Source: Pirellula staleyi DSM 6068
Lineage (GTDB): Bacteria > Planctomycetota > Planctomycetia > Pirellulales > Pirellulaceae
NCBI RefSeq assembly: GCF_000025185.1
Contig: NC_013720.1
Coordinates: 2,046,001-2,110,000 of the forward strand
Length of the DNA: 64,000 nucleotides
Reading direction: 5' to 3'
Position numbers and translations under genes: made by a program. The notes below the pieces were generated by a model. It was not told the DNA's origin, searched no databases, and was given only the letters and a program-made list of their open reading frames with translations. This document shows, one piece after another, positions 44,313 through 54,318 of the stretch (its first letter is position 1; the number at the start of each line of letters is the position of its first letter).

Positions 44313-45638
44313 ATGAACCTGTTTGAACAAGCCGAGCGCGACAATTTAAAGCGGGCGCAGCCTCTGGCCGCGCGCATGCGCCCGCAGCGGCTCGAGGAAT
44401 TCGCGGGACAGCAGCACTTTCTCGGGGAAGGGAAACTGCTGCGGCGTCTGCTGAAGGCTGATCGACTCGGCAGCGTGCTGTTTTATGGTCCCCCCGGGTG
44501 TGGAAAAACGACGCTCGCCCGACTTTTGGCCGTGGCGAGCAAACGTCGTTTTGTGCAGCTGTCGGCAGTGACCAGCGGCGTGAAAGAGCTGCGCGAAATG
44601 CTTGAGAAAGCACGGGACGAACTATCGACCGGTGGCTTTCGGACGCTACTGTTTGTCGACGAGATTCATCGCTACAGCAAATCGCAGCAAGACGCTCTGT
44701 TGCCCGATGTCGAAGAGGGAATTGTCACGCTCGTCGGCGCAACCACTTCCAATCCCTTTTTCGCCGTGAATGCGGCCTTGGTGAGCCGTAGTCAGATTTT
44801 TCAGTTCCTGCCACTTTCGGTCGACGATATCAAAACGCTGCTTGCGCGGGCTCTGGCCGATCGATCGCGTGGGCTTGGTAGTCATGAAGTGATTCTGGAA
44901 CCAGAGGCGGCTGAGTTTCTCGCAACATCGAGTGAAGGAGATGCTCGCCGCGCGCTCACAGCGCTCGAGATCGGTGTGCTCAGTAGTAGCGAGCGGCCCC
45001 TCCGATTTACGCGGGAATTGGCCGAAGAATCGCTGCAAAAGAAGGCGGTGGTGTACGATCCCGATGGGGATGGGCACTACGACACCACGAGCGCACTGAT
45101 CAAAAGTATTCGCGGGAGTGATGTCGACGCGGCGCTCTACTGGCTTGCGCGGATGCTCGAAGCGGGTGAAGAGATTCGGTTCATCTGTCGCCGACTTGTG
45201 ATCCTAGCGAGCGAAGATATTGGCAACGCTGATCCGCAGGCGCTGGTACTAGCGATGGCGGCCCATCAAGCTTGCGAGTTCATCGGACTCCCCGAGTGCC
45301 AGCTCACACTTTCGCAAACGGTGGCCTACCTCGCGACCGCGCCGAAGAGTAACGCCGCCACCACTTCCATTTCAGCGGCTCGCGCCGATGTGCGCGACAA
45401 TCGGGTCCTGCCAGTTCCGGCCAAACTTCGCGACGCGCATTACTCTGGGAGCCAGCGTCTCGGGCATGGCGAGGGCTATCAATACTCGCACGATGCACCG
45501 GGGGGAGTGGCTGCGCAAGACTATCTGGGGGTTGAGAAGACGTACTATCATCCGACCGATCGTGGATATGAAAAAGAAATCGGTGAGCGATTGAAAGTGA
45601 TTCGCAAACTGCTGCGTGGAGAGGAGCCAGCACCATGA
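44313..45638 (+). CDS. rarA: Replication-associated recombination protein A (AAA+ ATPase)
   Basis: A 441-residue AAA+ ATPase of the RarA/MgsA/WRNIP1 family, which acts at stalled replication forks. MRPQRLEEFAGQQHFLGEGK near the N-terminus is the family start, Walker A is GPPGCGKTTLA (about 53-63), and Walker B with its following family motif reads LLFVDEIHRYSKSQQDALLP. Sensor 1 (TLVGATTSNPFFAVN), the arginine-finger region (ALVSRSQIFQFLPL) and the C-terminal tetramerisation region (YWLARMLEAGEEIRFICRRL, ASEDIGNADPQAL) are present. The ATG at 44313 fits the family; the longer frame starts inside the divergent gene. Its stop overlaps the next gene by 4 bp. Confidence 0.95.
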   Translation: MNLFEQAERDNLKRAQPLAARMRPQRLEEFAGQQHFLGEGKLLRRLLKADRLGSVLFYGPPGCGKTTLARLLAVASKRRFVQLSAVTSGVKELREMLEKARDELSTGGFRTLLFVDEIHRYSKSQQDALLPDVEEGIVTLVGATTSNPFFAVNAALVSRSQIFQFLPLSVDDIKTLLARALADRSRGLGSHEVILEPEAAEFLATSSEGDARRALTALEIGVLSSSERPLRFTRELAEESLQKKAVVYDPDGDGHYDTTSALIKSIRGSDVDAALYWLARMLEAGEEIRFICRRLVILASEDIGNADPQALVLAMAAHQACEFIGLPECQLTLSQTVAYLATAPKSNAATTSISAARADVRDNRVLPVPAKLRDAHYSGSQRLGHGEGYQYSHDAPGGVAAQDYLGVEKTYYHPTDRGYEKEIGERLKVIRKLLRGEEPAP

Positions 45639-46852
45639 GTGGTGTGGCTTTGGTAAGTCAAGCTGCGGAGAACGAGGCGGAACTCGCCAGCGCAGTGGAG
45701 CAGCGTTCGCTCGATGGCCAGCTCACCTCGCTCCGCTGGATTGTTGTCCTTGCGCAAGGGACGACAATTATGCTCACGCTGCCGCTCTGGAAAGTGCGCA
45801 CCAGCCCACCCAATTTGCCGCTCGTCGATTGGCTAAGTGGGGGTGATTGGCCGATCGATTTTCATTGGATTTTGCTCGGTTCACTCGTCGTGGCGCTTAC
45901 GCGGCCCGCTATCGGGGCCGCTCTGCACTTGGTGCTGCTGGTGCTCTCGATTTTGGCCGATCAACTTCGAATGCAGCCCGAATGTATTTCCCTGGCGCTA
46001 CTGCTGATCGGCACCACTTGGGGTTCGGCCGGGAAGATCATCGCGCGGTCGCATCTCATTGCACTCTGGTTTTTTGCCGGGCTCCACAAGCTACTTTCGC
46101 CCGACTATTTGGAGTCTTCCGGACCAGACAACTTCCTGCGCGCGATGCCCACCCTCTCCATTTCTATGGCTTCGTACCTGGCAGTGGCGCTGGCCATCTG
46201 GGAACTGCTGCAGGGAGTGCTGCTGCTTATTTATCCCTTGCGACGGATCGCTGGATTTAGCGCGCTCATTCTGCACACGCTCATTTTGTCCGGGCTTGTA
46301 GCGTCGAACTTGAACACCGCCGTGTGGCCTTGGAACGTTGCCCTTGCCTCTGCAGGGCTGCTGCTGATTCCCCAACCGATCGAGGTGACATCGCAACAGC
46401 GTTGGCACGTGCTGGCCTATCTCGTGGGGCTCGTCCTGCTGCTGTCGCCCCCTTTGTACTACGTCGGAAAGCTCGATGCCTATCTGGCACATTGCCTCTA
46501 CAGCGACAACACACCCCAAGCAGCTTACTACGATCGCACTGGAGGGAGCCGGTATCTCAGTAGTGTGACGATGGATGCGATGAACGTTCCATTTCCACCG
46601 GCCCATCGCTTGTTTTTTCAGTACTTTGATCGTGTCTCGCAGGCAGGTGATTCGCTGGTGATAACCGACGAACGTTCCTGGGCCAAAGCCCATAGACTCG
46701 ACAAATTAGAATTGAAAGCGGATTGGCTGCGACCACTACCTCAGTCTGCATCGCAACTGGAAGAGCAAGGACTGCTGCCGATGTCGCCACTTCCACTCCC
46801 AGGCGCGATTGATGGCGAGGAAAGCAGCCTTAAGCCGGACGACAAAGAGTAG
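45635..46852 (+). CDS. Multi-pass membrane protein, unknown
   Basis: A 405-residue integral membrane protein with about eight hydrophobic helices between residues 30 and 285, then a soluble C-terminal region with AAYYDRTGGSRYLSSVTMDA. The phrase LIALWFFAGLHKLLSPDYL resembles the HTTM/vitamin K-dependent carboxylase-like membrane fold (thioredoxin-linked DoxX-like proteins also carry it), but I cannot assign a family firmly. Its ATG overlaps the rarA stop (ATGA), so it is translationally coupled to a DNA-repair ATPase without an obvious functional link. Confidence 0.8.
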   Translation: MSGVALVSQAAENEAELASAVEQRSLDGQLTSLRWIVVLAQGTTIMLTLPLWKVRTSPPNLPLVDWLSGGDWPIDFHWILLGSLVVALTRPAIGAALHLVLLVLSILADQLRMQPECISLALLLIGTTWGSAGKIIARSHLIALWFFAGLHKLLSPDYLESSGPDNFLRAMPTLSISMASYLAVALAIWELLQGVLLLIYPLRRIAGFSALILHTLILSGLVASNLNTAVWPWNVALASAGLLLIPQPIEVTSQQRWHVLAYLVGLVLLLSPPLYYVGKLDAYLAHCLYSDNTPQAAYYDRTGGSRYLSSVTMDAMNVPFPPAHRLFFQYFDRVSQAGDSLVITDERSWAKAHRLDKLELKADWLRPLPQSASQLEEQGLLPMSPLPLPGAIDGEESSLKPDDKE

Positions 46853-46873
46853 GACGAGAAGTAGTTCGTTCAC

Positions 46874-46915
46874 AAAAAAAGCGAGCGGATGAACTTCGAA
46901 AGCTCATCCGCTCGC
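46874..46915 (-). terminator. Strong rho-independent terminator
   Basis: GCGAGCGGATGA (46881-46892) pairs perfectly with TCATCCGCTCGC (46904-46915). On the minus strand the stem is followed by seven T residues (46880-46874), so it terminates the MFS transporter transcript and perhaps also the rarA unit from the other side. Confidence 0.85.
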
Positions 46916-46985
46916 GCTTGCAGATTCGTGATGTTGCTGGCCCCAAGTTACTTCATCAGCGAGTAATCATGGACTCGTCGAGCGT

Positions 46986-48518
46986 CTACTCGGGAAGTGG
47001 TTTCCCCTTGGTTTCCGGGAGAAATGGAATCGCCAGCAGACCGACGAGAAACACGGTGCACATTGCGACACCCGCATAGCGGAGCGGATCGGAGGTGTCG
47101 ACAAAGAGGCCTTCGAGGTATGACTTCACGAGTGGTCCACCAGCAGCGAGGAAGCGGCCGACGTTGTAGCAGAAGCTAGTGCCGGTCGATCGTAAGTGCG
47201 TGGGGAAGAGTTCGGGAAAGTAGATTGCGTAGCCTGCAAAGAGCGACAGCTGACAGAAGCCCATCAGCGGTGCGAGCAGGAAGAGCTGATTGAAATCCTT
47301 TAGGTAGGCGAACACAGCAGCCGTGCTGAGAAACGCTGCGATAAACGCGATGACAAACGTCGGTCGACGTCCAATGATTTGGGCTACGTAGCCAAATCCG
47401 AACATGCCGAAGAATGCACCAAAGTTAATCATCAGCGACGTATAGCTGCCCCACTTTGCCAGCTGGCCACTGATCGACTTGTCGGCTTCTTCCTTGAGTG
47501 GCTTCAGTGCAGGGGTGATTTCCAAGTTCGACGAAGTGTCTGTCGCAGCAGTCATCAGCAGTTCGAGATCGGCCACTTTCGCCGTTTCTCCAGCAGCTTT
47601 TGCTTCGGCGATTTTGGTCTCATAGACACGTCTGGTGATCTCCGGCCGTTGTACGACGCGCATGAGATCGGGAGCAAAGAACCCTACGGCCCAAAGTCCA
47701 ATCACGCCCGAGCAGGCCAAGAGCAGGCCGAGCAGCGCATGCTTGCGCCACACCGGATGGCCGAAGAGTTCAGCGTAAGAGCCCGACTTACTAGAGACCA
47801 CGCTACTGGTGTTCGCTTTTTGCCATTGTTCGGGTTCTTTCAGTCGACCACGAATCACCAGGGCCAGAAGTGCCGGAAGTGCACCGATGCAGAACATGAT
47901 GCGCCACGGGCTGTAGGGCATGCCAGCTTCTTCGGCGACACCCAGTCCCAGGTTGATGAAGGCCGCCGTCACATTGCCAATCGCCGAGAGAGCTTGCAGC
48001 ATACCGAGGGCATAAGGACGAGCCCGCGCAGGCATCACTTCGGCAACTAGCGCGATGCCGACCGCAAATTCGCCACCAACACCCAGTCCGGTGAGGAAGC
48101 GGTAGAGGGCAAAGTCGTACACCCCAACTGAAAGTGCGCTCAATCCGGTGAAAAGGGAGTAGAGCAAGATGGTGATCATCATCGTCTTGGCGCGACCAAT
48201 CCGGTCCCCCAGCACGCCGAAAAAGACACCACCGAGCGCCCAGCCCGCGAGAAACACCGACGTTGCAATGTTGCCCGCATTGCTCCGACGAATCGTTGTT
48301 TCTTTTTCGGTCTCTTCAGGAGTGAGAGGCTTCACTAGGGAAGCCATCACTGCCGGGCGAGCGAGGACGAACAACTGCTGATCGAGGCAGTCAAACAGCC
48401 AGCCGAGCGCAGCGACGAGTAATACGAACCAGTGGTACTTCGTGAGCGTCAGATACCAAGGGCGTTTGTCGTTGGGATCATCGGGAAGCGAGGTGGGCTG
48501 ATCTTCAAATCCGTGCAT
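46986..48518 (-). CDS. MFS transporter
   Basis: A 510-residue major facilitator superfamily transporter with about twelve membrane helices. The signature after helix 2 is GVLGDRIGRAKTMM, and the central block FLTGLGVGGEFAVGIALVAE is typical of the sugar porter/aromatic acid symporter branch. An extra 60-residue hydrophilic, helical segment with TKIAEAKAAGETAKVADLEL sits in the second half between two membrane helices. The substrate is probably a small organic acid or sugar. It stands alone on the minus strand and ends ahead of the strong terminator at 46874. Confidence 0.93.
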   Translation of the reverse strand: MHGFEDQPTSLPDDPNDKRPWYLTLTKYHWFVLLVAALGWLFDCLDQQLFVLARPAVMASLVKPLTPEETEKETTIRRSNAGNIATSVFLAGWALGGVFFGVLGDRIGRAKTMMITILLYSLFTGLSALSVGVYDFALYRFLTGLGVGGEFAVGIALVAEVMPARARPYALGMLQALSAIGNVTAAFINLGLGVAEEAGMPYSPWRIMFCIGALPALLALVIRGRLKEPEQWQKANTSSVVSSKSGSYAELFGHPVWRKHALLGLLLACSGVIGLWAVGFFAPDLMRVVQRPEITRRVYETKIAEAKAAGETAKVADLELLMTAATDTSSNLEITPALKPLKEEADKSISGQLAKWGSYTSLMINFGAFFGMFGFGYVAQIIGRRPTFVIAFIAAFLSTAAVFAYLKDFNQLFLLAPLMGFCQLSLFAGYAIYFPELFPTHLRSTGTSFCYNVGRFLAAGGPLVKSYLEGLFVDTSDPLRYAGVAMCTVFLVGLLAIPFLPETKGKPLPE

Positions 48519-48781
48519 AACTCATGAATCTCCAAAACAGGGTTAGCCCCGCAGTGTAGGTAGCACTCGGAGCGCCCGCAAGCGAAAAACAGGCTGCACG
48601 CGGTAACTCGCCACCTTCATGAGTGGGCCGTATGCCGCTACGATTCGGTCAGGCGTCAGCACTTCGCGCTGGCAGGTGGGGCGAGCGGCTCCTTACGCCT
48701 GGGCGCATCGTGCACGTTCCCCATTTTTTCGGCTGTTTTCTGCACGTCTTTGCTGCTGGTCCCTTTGCAGGAGTTCTCGCT

Positions 48782-50104
48782 ATGAAAACGCTCATTCGCC
48801 ACGCTCAGGTGGTGTTTCCCACTCGGTGCGAGCGTGCGAACGTGCTCGTGGAGAACGGAAAAATCGCTGCCATCGACGCCGCCGAGCATACACGTGCCGA
48901 CGAAACGATCGACGCGCAAGGTCTGCATCTGATTCCCGGGGTGATCGATGATCAGGTCCATTTCCGCGAACCAGGTCTCACGCACAAGGAAGATCTCTTC
49001 ACTGCCTCGCGTGCTTGTGCCAAAGGGGGCGTGACTTCGTTCCTCGAAATGCCGAACACCAAGCCGACCACCACTTCGGTCGCCGCGCTGCATGAAAAAC
49101 TGGCCCTGGCGGCCACCAAGTCGGTGGTGAATTACGGCTTCTATATCGGGGCGACATCGACGAACGTCGACGAACTTAAACAAGCGAAGCGAACGCCCGG
49201 GATCAAGATCTTTATCGGCTCGAGCACAGGTGATTTGCTCGTCGACGAGCAAGCAGCGCTCGAAAGAATCTTCGCCGAAACAACCCTGCCAATCTGCGCG
49301 CATTGCGAGGACGAAACGACCGTTCGCGCCAATGCAGCGAAGTTTGACAGTTCCACGAGCGTGGCCGATCACAGCCGCGTCCGGACGAATGAGGCCGCGC
49401 TCATCGCCACTAGGCGTGCGATCGACCTAGCAGTACGGCACAAGCACCGTTTTCACGTGCTGCATGTGTCGACCGCTGCGGAATTGCCTCTGATTCGCGA
49501 AGCCCGTCCCTACATCACCGCCGAAGCTTGCCCGCACCATTGGCTCTTCTCCACCGACGACTATGAACGTCTTGGAACGTTGGTGCAGATGAACCCTTCG
49601 ATCAAGTCGCCCGAGGATGCGAAGGCGGTCTGGCAAGGACTACTCGATGGTTCGCTGCAGGTGATCGCGACCGATCACGCACCGCACACGCTCGAAGAGA
49701 AAGCCAAGCCCTATCCGCAGTCCCCCAGTGGTTTGCCTGCTGTCGAGAACAGTTTGGCGCTCCTCTTGGATCAAGCGAGTCGCGGTGAGTGCACGATCGA
49801 GCAGATTGTGAGCTGGATGTGCGATGCTCCTGCACGAGTGTGGGATATCGCCAGTAAAGGACGGATCGAAGCGGGCTACGATGCCGATCTCGTCCTCGTC
49901 GACATGCACAAAACCGACACCATTCGCAACGAAAATCAGCTCACCAAGTGTGGCTGGTCTCCTTGGCATGGCAAGCAGATTACCGGCTGGCCGGTGCGAA
50001 CCTTCGTGGGGGGCGTGGAGGTGTTTCGCGACGGCAAAGTCCGCGACGAGGTGCGAGGGAGCGAGATTGCTTTCGACCATACTCGCGGTGGCTATTGGGC
50101 TTAG
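48782..50104 (+). CDS. pyrC: Dihydroorotase
   Basis: A 440-residue amidohydrolase of the dihydroorotase/allantoinase group, which in pyrimidine synthesis interconverts N-carbamoyl-aspartate and dihydroorotate. The N-terminal metal motif reads [20 protein letters not shown] (51-70); the first His of the usual D-x-H-x-H pattern is Gln-58, a variant I recall from Bacteroidota-type dihydroorotases. Other landmarks are [31 protein letters not shown], and the catalytic Asp region [14 protein letters not shown]. The ATG at 48782 has CAGGAG before it; the frame extends 53 codons upstream without family support. Allantoinase or another cyclic amidase is the alternative. Confidence 0.92.
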   Translation: MKTLIRHAQVVFPTRCERANVLVENGKIAAIDAAEHTRADETIDAQGLHLIPGVIDDQVHFREPGLTHKEDLFTASRACAKGGVTSFLEMPNTKPTTTSVAALHEKLALAATKSVVNYGFYIGATSTNVDELKQAKRTPGIKIFIGSSTGDLLVDEQAALERIFAETTLPICAHCEDETTVRANAAKFDSSTSVADHSRVRTNEAALIATRRAIDLAVRHKHRFHVLHVSTAAELPLIREARPYITAEACPHHWLFSTDDYERLGTLVQMNPSIKSPEDAKAVWQGLLDGSLQVIATDHAPHTLEEKAKPYPQSPSGLPAVENSLALLLDQASRGECTIEQIVSWMCDAPARVWDIASKGRIEAGYDADLVLVDMHKTDTIRNENQLTKCGWSPWHGKQITGWPVRTFVGGVEVFRDGKVRDEVRGSEIAFDHTRGGYWA

Positions 50105-50236
50105 AAAAAACGTTGGGAGAAGTGATGTACAGCGTGGTACGATAGAGCATTGTTGCGGTCGCTTGTTGCCCCCCGATACGACCACTGCGACCTAGCCTCT
50201 CCCCCTCCCGTTGCACTCCATTGGCTGGAGCCCGCC

Positions 50237-51487
50237 ATGCTGCGTGTTTGGTTCTCGATTCCCGTTGTCGTCGCCATGCTGCTCGGCAACATCGCGCGAG
50301 CTGAAGAGAATTGGCCTCAATTTCGAGGACCTACTGCCAACGCACACGCGTCGTCGCAGAACCTGCCGCTCGAGTGGAGCGAAGAAAAAAATATCACCTG
50401 GAAGACCGCGATTCACGATCGAGGCTGGTCGTCGCCGGTTGTCTTCGATGGTCAGATTTGGCTCACCACCGCCAAGCCTGATGGCAAAAGCATGTATGCG
50501 ATTTGCGTCGACAAAGCGTCGGGCAAAATCCTGCACGACATTCATCTGTGGGATGTCGAGAAGCCGAGTGAGATTCACGCGACGAACAGCTACGCCTCGC
50601 CCACCCCCGTGATTGAAAAAGGGCGTGTCTATGTGAACTTCGGCAGCTATGGCACCGCTGCGATCGACACGGCAAGTGGCAAGGTTTTGTGGACTCGTCG
50701 CGATTTCCCTTGCGAGCATTGGCGCGGTCCTGGTTCGTCTCCAATCTTGCACGAAAACAAGCTGATCATGCACTTCGATGGCTACGACCATCAGTACATC
50801 GTGGCGGTGGATAAAGCGACGGGAGAAACGATTTGGAAGGTCGATCGCAACGTTGAATATGGAACCGACAACGGCGATGTGATGAAAGCGTTCTGCACAC
50901 CTCTCATCATCGAAGTGGGGGGGCAGAAGCAGATCATCAGCAGCACGAGCAAAGCGACGTTGGCCTACGATCTAACGGGCAAAGAAATTTGGCGTGTGAC
51001 CTACAGCAGCTTCTCGTCGACCGGCATGCCTCTCTGGGGGAACGGCTTGGTCTATCTCAACACCGGCTTTGGTAAAGCCGACCTGATGGCGGTGAAGCCC
51101 GAAGGAACGGGAGACATCACCGGCACGAATGTCGTTTGGAAAGTGACGAAGGGGATTGGCAGCAAACCTTCGCAGCTGCTGGTGGGGGATTTGATTTTCA
51201 ACGTTCACGATGCTGGCGTCGCCAACTGTCTCGATGCCAATACGGGCGAGCAAGTTTGGACCACGCGACTCGGCGGCACTTTCTCGAGTTCGCTCCTCTA
51301 CGGCAATGGCCGGGTCTACTTCTGTGCTGAAGATGGCAAGTGCACGGTGGTGGCGGCTGATCGCGAGCTGAAGATTCTCGCCGAAAACAAACTCGACGAT
51401 GGCTTCATGGCAACCCCCGCCGTGAGTGGCGATTCGCTTCTTCTGCGGACCAAAACCCATCTCTACTGTGTGGAACAGCCGAAGTGA
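50237..51487 (+). CDS. Secreted PQQ-like beta-propeller protein
   Basis: A 416-residue secreted propeller protein. The signal peptide is residues 1-22 (WFSIPVVVAMLLGNIARAEE) and the mature start is ENWPQFRGPTANAHA. Repeats include DKASGKILHDIH, DTASGKVLWTRR, DKATGETIWKVD and DANTGEQVWTTRL. Like its paralogues it lacks clear enzyme residues. It overlaps the next gene (gluzincin-LRR) by GTGA, so the two are probably made together. The ATG at 50237 gives the correct signal peptide; a longer frame begins at 50150. Confidence 0.92.
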   Translation: MLRVWFSIPVVVAMLLGNIARAEENWPQFRGPTANAHASSQNLPLEWSEEKNITWKTAIHDRGWSSPVVFDGQIWLTTAKPDGKSMYAICVDKASGKILHDIHLWDVEKPSEIHATNSYASPTPVIEKGRVYVNFGSYGTAAIDTASGKVLWTRRDFPCEHWRGPGSSPILHENKLIMHFDGYDHQYIVAVDKATGETIWKVDRNVEYGTDNGDVMKAFCTPLIIEVGGQKQIISSTSKATLAYDLTGKEIWRVTYSSFSSTGMPLWGNGLVYLNTGFGKADLMAVKPEGTGDITGTNVVWKVTKGIGSKPSQLLVGDLIFNVHDAGVANCLDANTGEQVWTTRLGGTFSSSLLYGNGRVYFCAEDGKCTVVAADRELKILAENKLDDGFMATPAVSGDSLLLRTKTHLYCVEQPK

Positions 51488-53385
51488 TCTTGCGCGGAAA
51501 TCTCGCTGCCAGCTATGGGATCGCGAGCCTTTTGGCGCTCGCGATCGTCGCAGCAACGAGCGCGCGAGGCGCTGCAGCGGAGGCCGAAGAAGCTTTCTCT
51601 GTAGCCCGAAAAACCTTTGCCGATAATCTCGCCACACTCGCGCAAAAAGCCGACGAACTGGCGATGCCGCGCGAAGCTGCTATCACGCGCGGTTGGCTGA
51701 TGCCGCAGCTGAGCAAGGGCATCGCTCTCGCCATTCCAGCGGCAATCGATCCCACGAAACCGACTGCCTCAGCTCCCGAGCGCTCGCAGCAGTGGTATCG
51801 CAAGTTTCGCGAGTATCGTGCCACGTATGCCGAGGCGCTCGTAGCTTTGGCGTCGAGTCAAATCGCCAGCGGGCAGCCGACAGCCGCCTATCAGTCGCTG
51901 CATTTGGCGCTCCGCGAGAACCCCGAACAGGCTGCCGCGCGCAGTGCACTCGGCTATCGCGCAGCTCCTGCACCTCTCCCCACGATCACATCGCCACGTC
52001 CCACGATTCCGACGATCGATCACCCTCGACTCGGCTGGAAGCGCGGCACCTACCAGCGGCTAACCACCGAGCATTTCCAGATCACATCGAGCGCGCCTGC
52101 TGGTTCGATCACGCGCGCCGCTATGCAACTCGAAGAGCTCCACGCCATCTGGAAGCAAACCTGCTTTGGCTATTGGTCGTCGGGCGAGGCGTTGTCGGCT
52201 CGTCTCGACGGGAAGAACGAATCGCTCGGCGAACTTCCGGGCTCCAGCAAGCCGCTGCAGGTAGTCCTGTTCAAGAATCGCGAAGAGTACCTTGCTCAGC
52301 TCGCCGAGCAGCAACCCAAGCTCGAGCTGACGACCGGCATCTATTTTGGCGATCAGCAGGTAGCCTACTTCTATGCGGATGACGAATCGGCGGAGGTGAC
52401 GTGGCGGCATGAAGTAGCTCATCAGCTGTTCCAGGAAACACCGCGACGGACGAATCTCGCTGAAGATCAAACCAGTTTTGCGCTCGTCGAGGGAATCGCG
52501 ATGTACTTCGAATCGCTCGCGCGCGTTGATGGCTATTACACTCTCGGAACGGTCGCTGCCGATCGACTACAGTTTGCTCGCTACCGGGCGCTCAGTGGCG
52601 ACTATCTCGTATCGATCGAGCAGCTGCTTAGCAAAACGCGCGACGATGTGCAAAGCGACCCCGATATTCGCAAGCTCTACTCGCAATCAGCAGCGGTCGC
52701 ACACTACTTTTTCGAGGGTGGCAGCGCGACCAATCGCGAAGCTTTTCTCGACTACCTGGCTAAGCTCTACGGTGGCGAGCTCACTCCTGCAACGCCCCTT
52801 CCGGCAGCGATTTTGAAGCCCAGTGGCGCTGATTTTCGTCAGCAATTCGTTGGTTTTTTGGATGTCAGCGACCAAGATCTGCTTGCCTGCGTAAGTCCGG
52901 CAACAACGATCAATCTCTCGCTCGGCAGAACAACTGTTACGGATCAAGGACTCGCACAGCTCGGTCAGTTCAAGCGACTAAAGTGGCTCGATCTATCGCT
53001 CACCAAAGTGACAGACACAGGACTTGAGCAGCTCGACCAACTGACTCAGCTCAACCAGCTGTTCTTAGAGGGAACCGCGATTTCGTCGGCATCGATTCCT
53101 GCCATTGCGCGCCTCCGGAATCTCGAAGAACTCGATCTTTCGAAAGTGAACATCGCCGACGACGACCTCGCGAAAATCGCTACACTCAAGCAGCTGAAAG
53201 TGCTCTATCTCGTTGGCACGCCGGTGACCGATGCAGGGCTCGCCAAGCTGGTTTCGCTTCAGAACCTCGAAATGCTCGACTTGCGTGGCACGCGTGTCTC
53301 GGCAGACGCAGCTGAAAAGTTGAAGTCGCGGATCAAGTCGCTCGCGAATGTTTTGCTCGATAGCTCCCCGTCTAACGTACCTTAG
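51484..53385 (+). CDS. Secreted gluzincin-like metalloprotease with C-terminal leucine-rich repeats
   Basis: A 633-residue exported protein starting at a GTG that overlaps the PQQ gene stop. A hydrophobic signal (about 8-30) is followed by a helical region (YQSLHLALRENPEQAAARSA looks TPR-like). The peptidase core resembles DUF1570-type gluzincins: HEVAH at residues 309-313 and a downstream Glu-336 in ALVEGIAMYFESLA as third zinc ligand. Residues 470-625 are leucine-rich repeats of about 24 residues (LTKVTDTGLEQLDQLTQLNQ and similar). A protease with an LRR recognition domain suggests a specific protein or peptide target outside the cytoplasm. Confidence 0.88.
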   Translation: MILRGNLAASYGIASLLALAIVAATSARGAAAEAEEAFSVARKTFADNLATLAQKADELAMPREAAITRGWLMPQLSKGIALAIPAAIDPTKPTASAPERSQQWYRKFREYRATYAEALVALASSQIASGQPTAAYQSLHLALRENPEQAAARSALGYRAAPAPLPTITSPRPTIPTIDHPRLGWKRGTYQRLTTEHFQITSSAPAGSITRAAMQLEELHAIWKQTCFGYWSSGEALSARLDGKNESLGELPGSSKPLQVVLFKNREEYLAQLAEQQPKLELTTGIYFGDQQVAYFYADDESAEVTWRHEVAHQLFQETPRRTNLAEDQTSFALVEGIAMYFESLARVDGYYTLGTVAADRLQFARYRALSGDYLVSIEQLLSKTRDDVQSDPDIRKLYSQSAAVAHYFFEGGSATNREAFLDYLAKLYGGELTPATPLPAAILKPSGADFRQQFVGFLDVSDQDLLACVSPATTINLSLGRTTVTDQGLAQLGQFKRLKWLDLSLTKVTDTGLEQLDQLTQLNQLFLEGTAISSASIPAIARLRNLEELDLSKVNIADDDLAKIATLKQLKVLYLVGTPVTDAGLAKLVSLQNLEMLDLRGTRVSADAAEKLKSRIKSLANVLLDSSPSNVP

Positions 53386-53439
53386 CAGCCATCTTTTTCA
53401 GCAGACTTTAACCACACTTCCGCAGAAGATTTTCCGAAC

Positions 53440-54231
53440 ATGCGTCCCTACGTCCTTGCCGAAACGAACTACGGCTACACCAAAACCAATCAGTATGACG
53501 TTGCTGTTTTGCCACTCGGCGCCACCGAGCCACACAACTTGCATCTCCCTTATGGAACCGACTTGTTCGAAGGGACGATTGTGGGGGAACATATCGTCGC
53601 CGAAGCGCATCGGCGTGGCGGTCGCGTGGTGCTGCTCCCTACGATTCCGTTCGGTACGGAAACGAACATGCAGGAGTTTCCACTCGCGATCAATGTGAAT
53701 CCGAGCACGCTGTTTGCCTTCATCACCGATGTGATTCATTCGTGCATCAAAAGTGGCATTCACAAAATCGTGCTGCTCAACAGTCACGGCGGTAACGAAA
53801 TGAAACCGCTGCTGCGCGAACTGGCGGACAAGGTCGACGCCTCCCTCTTTTTGTGCAACTGGTATCGCGTGATTGCCGACGTCGAGTCGCAGATCTTCGA
53901 GCATCGCGAAGATCATGCCGGCGAGATGGAAACGAGCTTCGGGCTCGCGTATTTTCCGCAGTTTGTGGCTAGAAATGCCAATGGCACGCTCGCCGCCGAT
54001 AATGGGAGCACCGCCCCTAGTCAGTTCGAGGCGATCAACAAAGGGTGGGTTTCGATCACGCGTCCTTGGCACTTGCTGACGACCAATTCAGGCTCGGGTT
54101 ATCCGCATGCAGCATCGGCCGACAAAGCGAAGCGGATGATGGATGTGCTGGTCGAGCGGCTCGGTGGTTTTCTTTACGATTTGTCGATTGCTCCTCGTGA
54201 AGGGCGTTTTCCGTTTGCCGATCACCTGTAG
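53440..54231 (+). CDS. Creatininase family amidohydrolase
   Basis: A 263-residue metal-dependent amidohydrolase of the creatininase family. Metal-binding motifs are intact: LPLGATEPHNLHLPYGTD (E-x-H-x-x-H-L-P-x-x-T-D, about residues 25-42), LLNSHGGNEMK and DHAGEMETSFGLA. Family members include creatinine amidohydrolase, the archaeal formamide hydrolase ArfB and mycofactocin peptidase MftE, so the substrate is open. The ATG at 53440 is a good family start. It lies 54 bp after the protease gene and may belong to the same transcript. Confidence 0.93.
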   Translation: MRPYVLAETNYGYTKTNQYDVAVLPLGATEPHNLHLPYGTDLFEGTIVGEHIVAEAHRRGGRVVLLPTIPFGTETNMQEFPLAINVNPSTLFAFITDVIHSCIKSGIHKIVLLNSHGGNEMKPLLRELADKVDASLFLCNWYRVIADVESQIFEHREDHAGEMETSFGLAYFPQFVARNANGTLAADNGSTAPSQFEAINKGWVSITRPWHLLTTNSGSGYPHAASADKAKRMMDVLVERLGGFLYDLSIAPREGRFPFADHL

Positions 54232-54318
54232 CGCAGCGAGGACGATCTCGGCTACAGTAGTCGGTTCGTTGGTTTGTCCGTGATCGATGGTTTTGATCTT
54301 TTGACAGATGAGTGTGCG

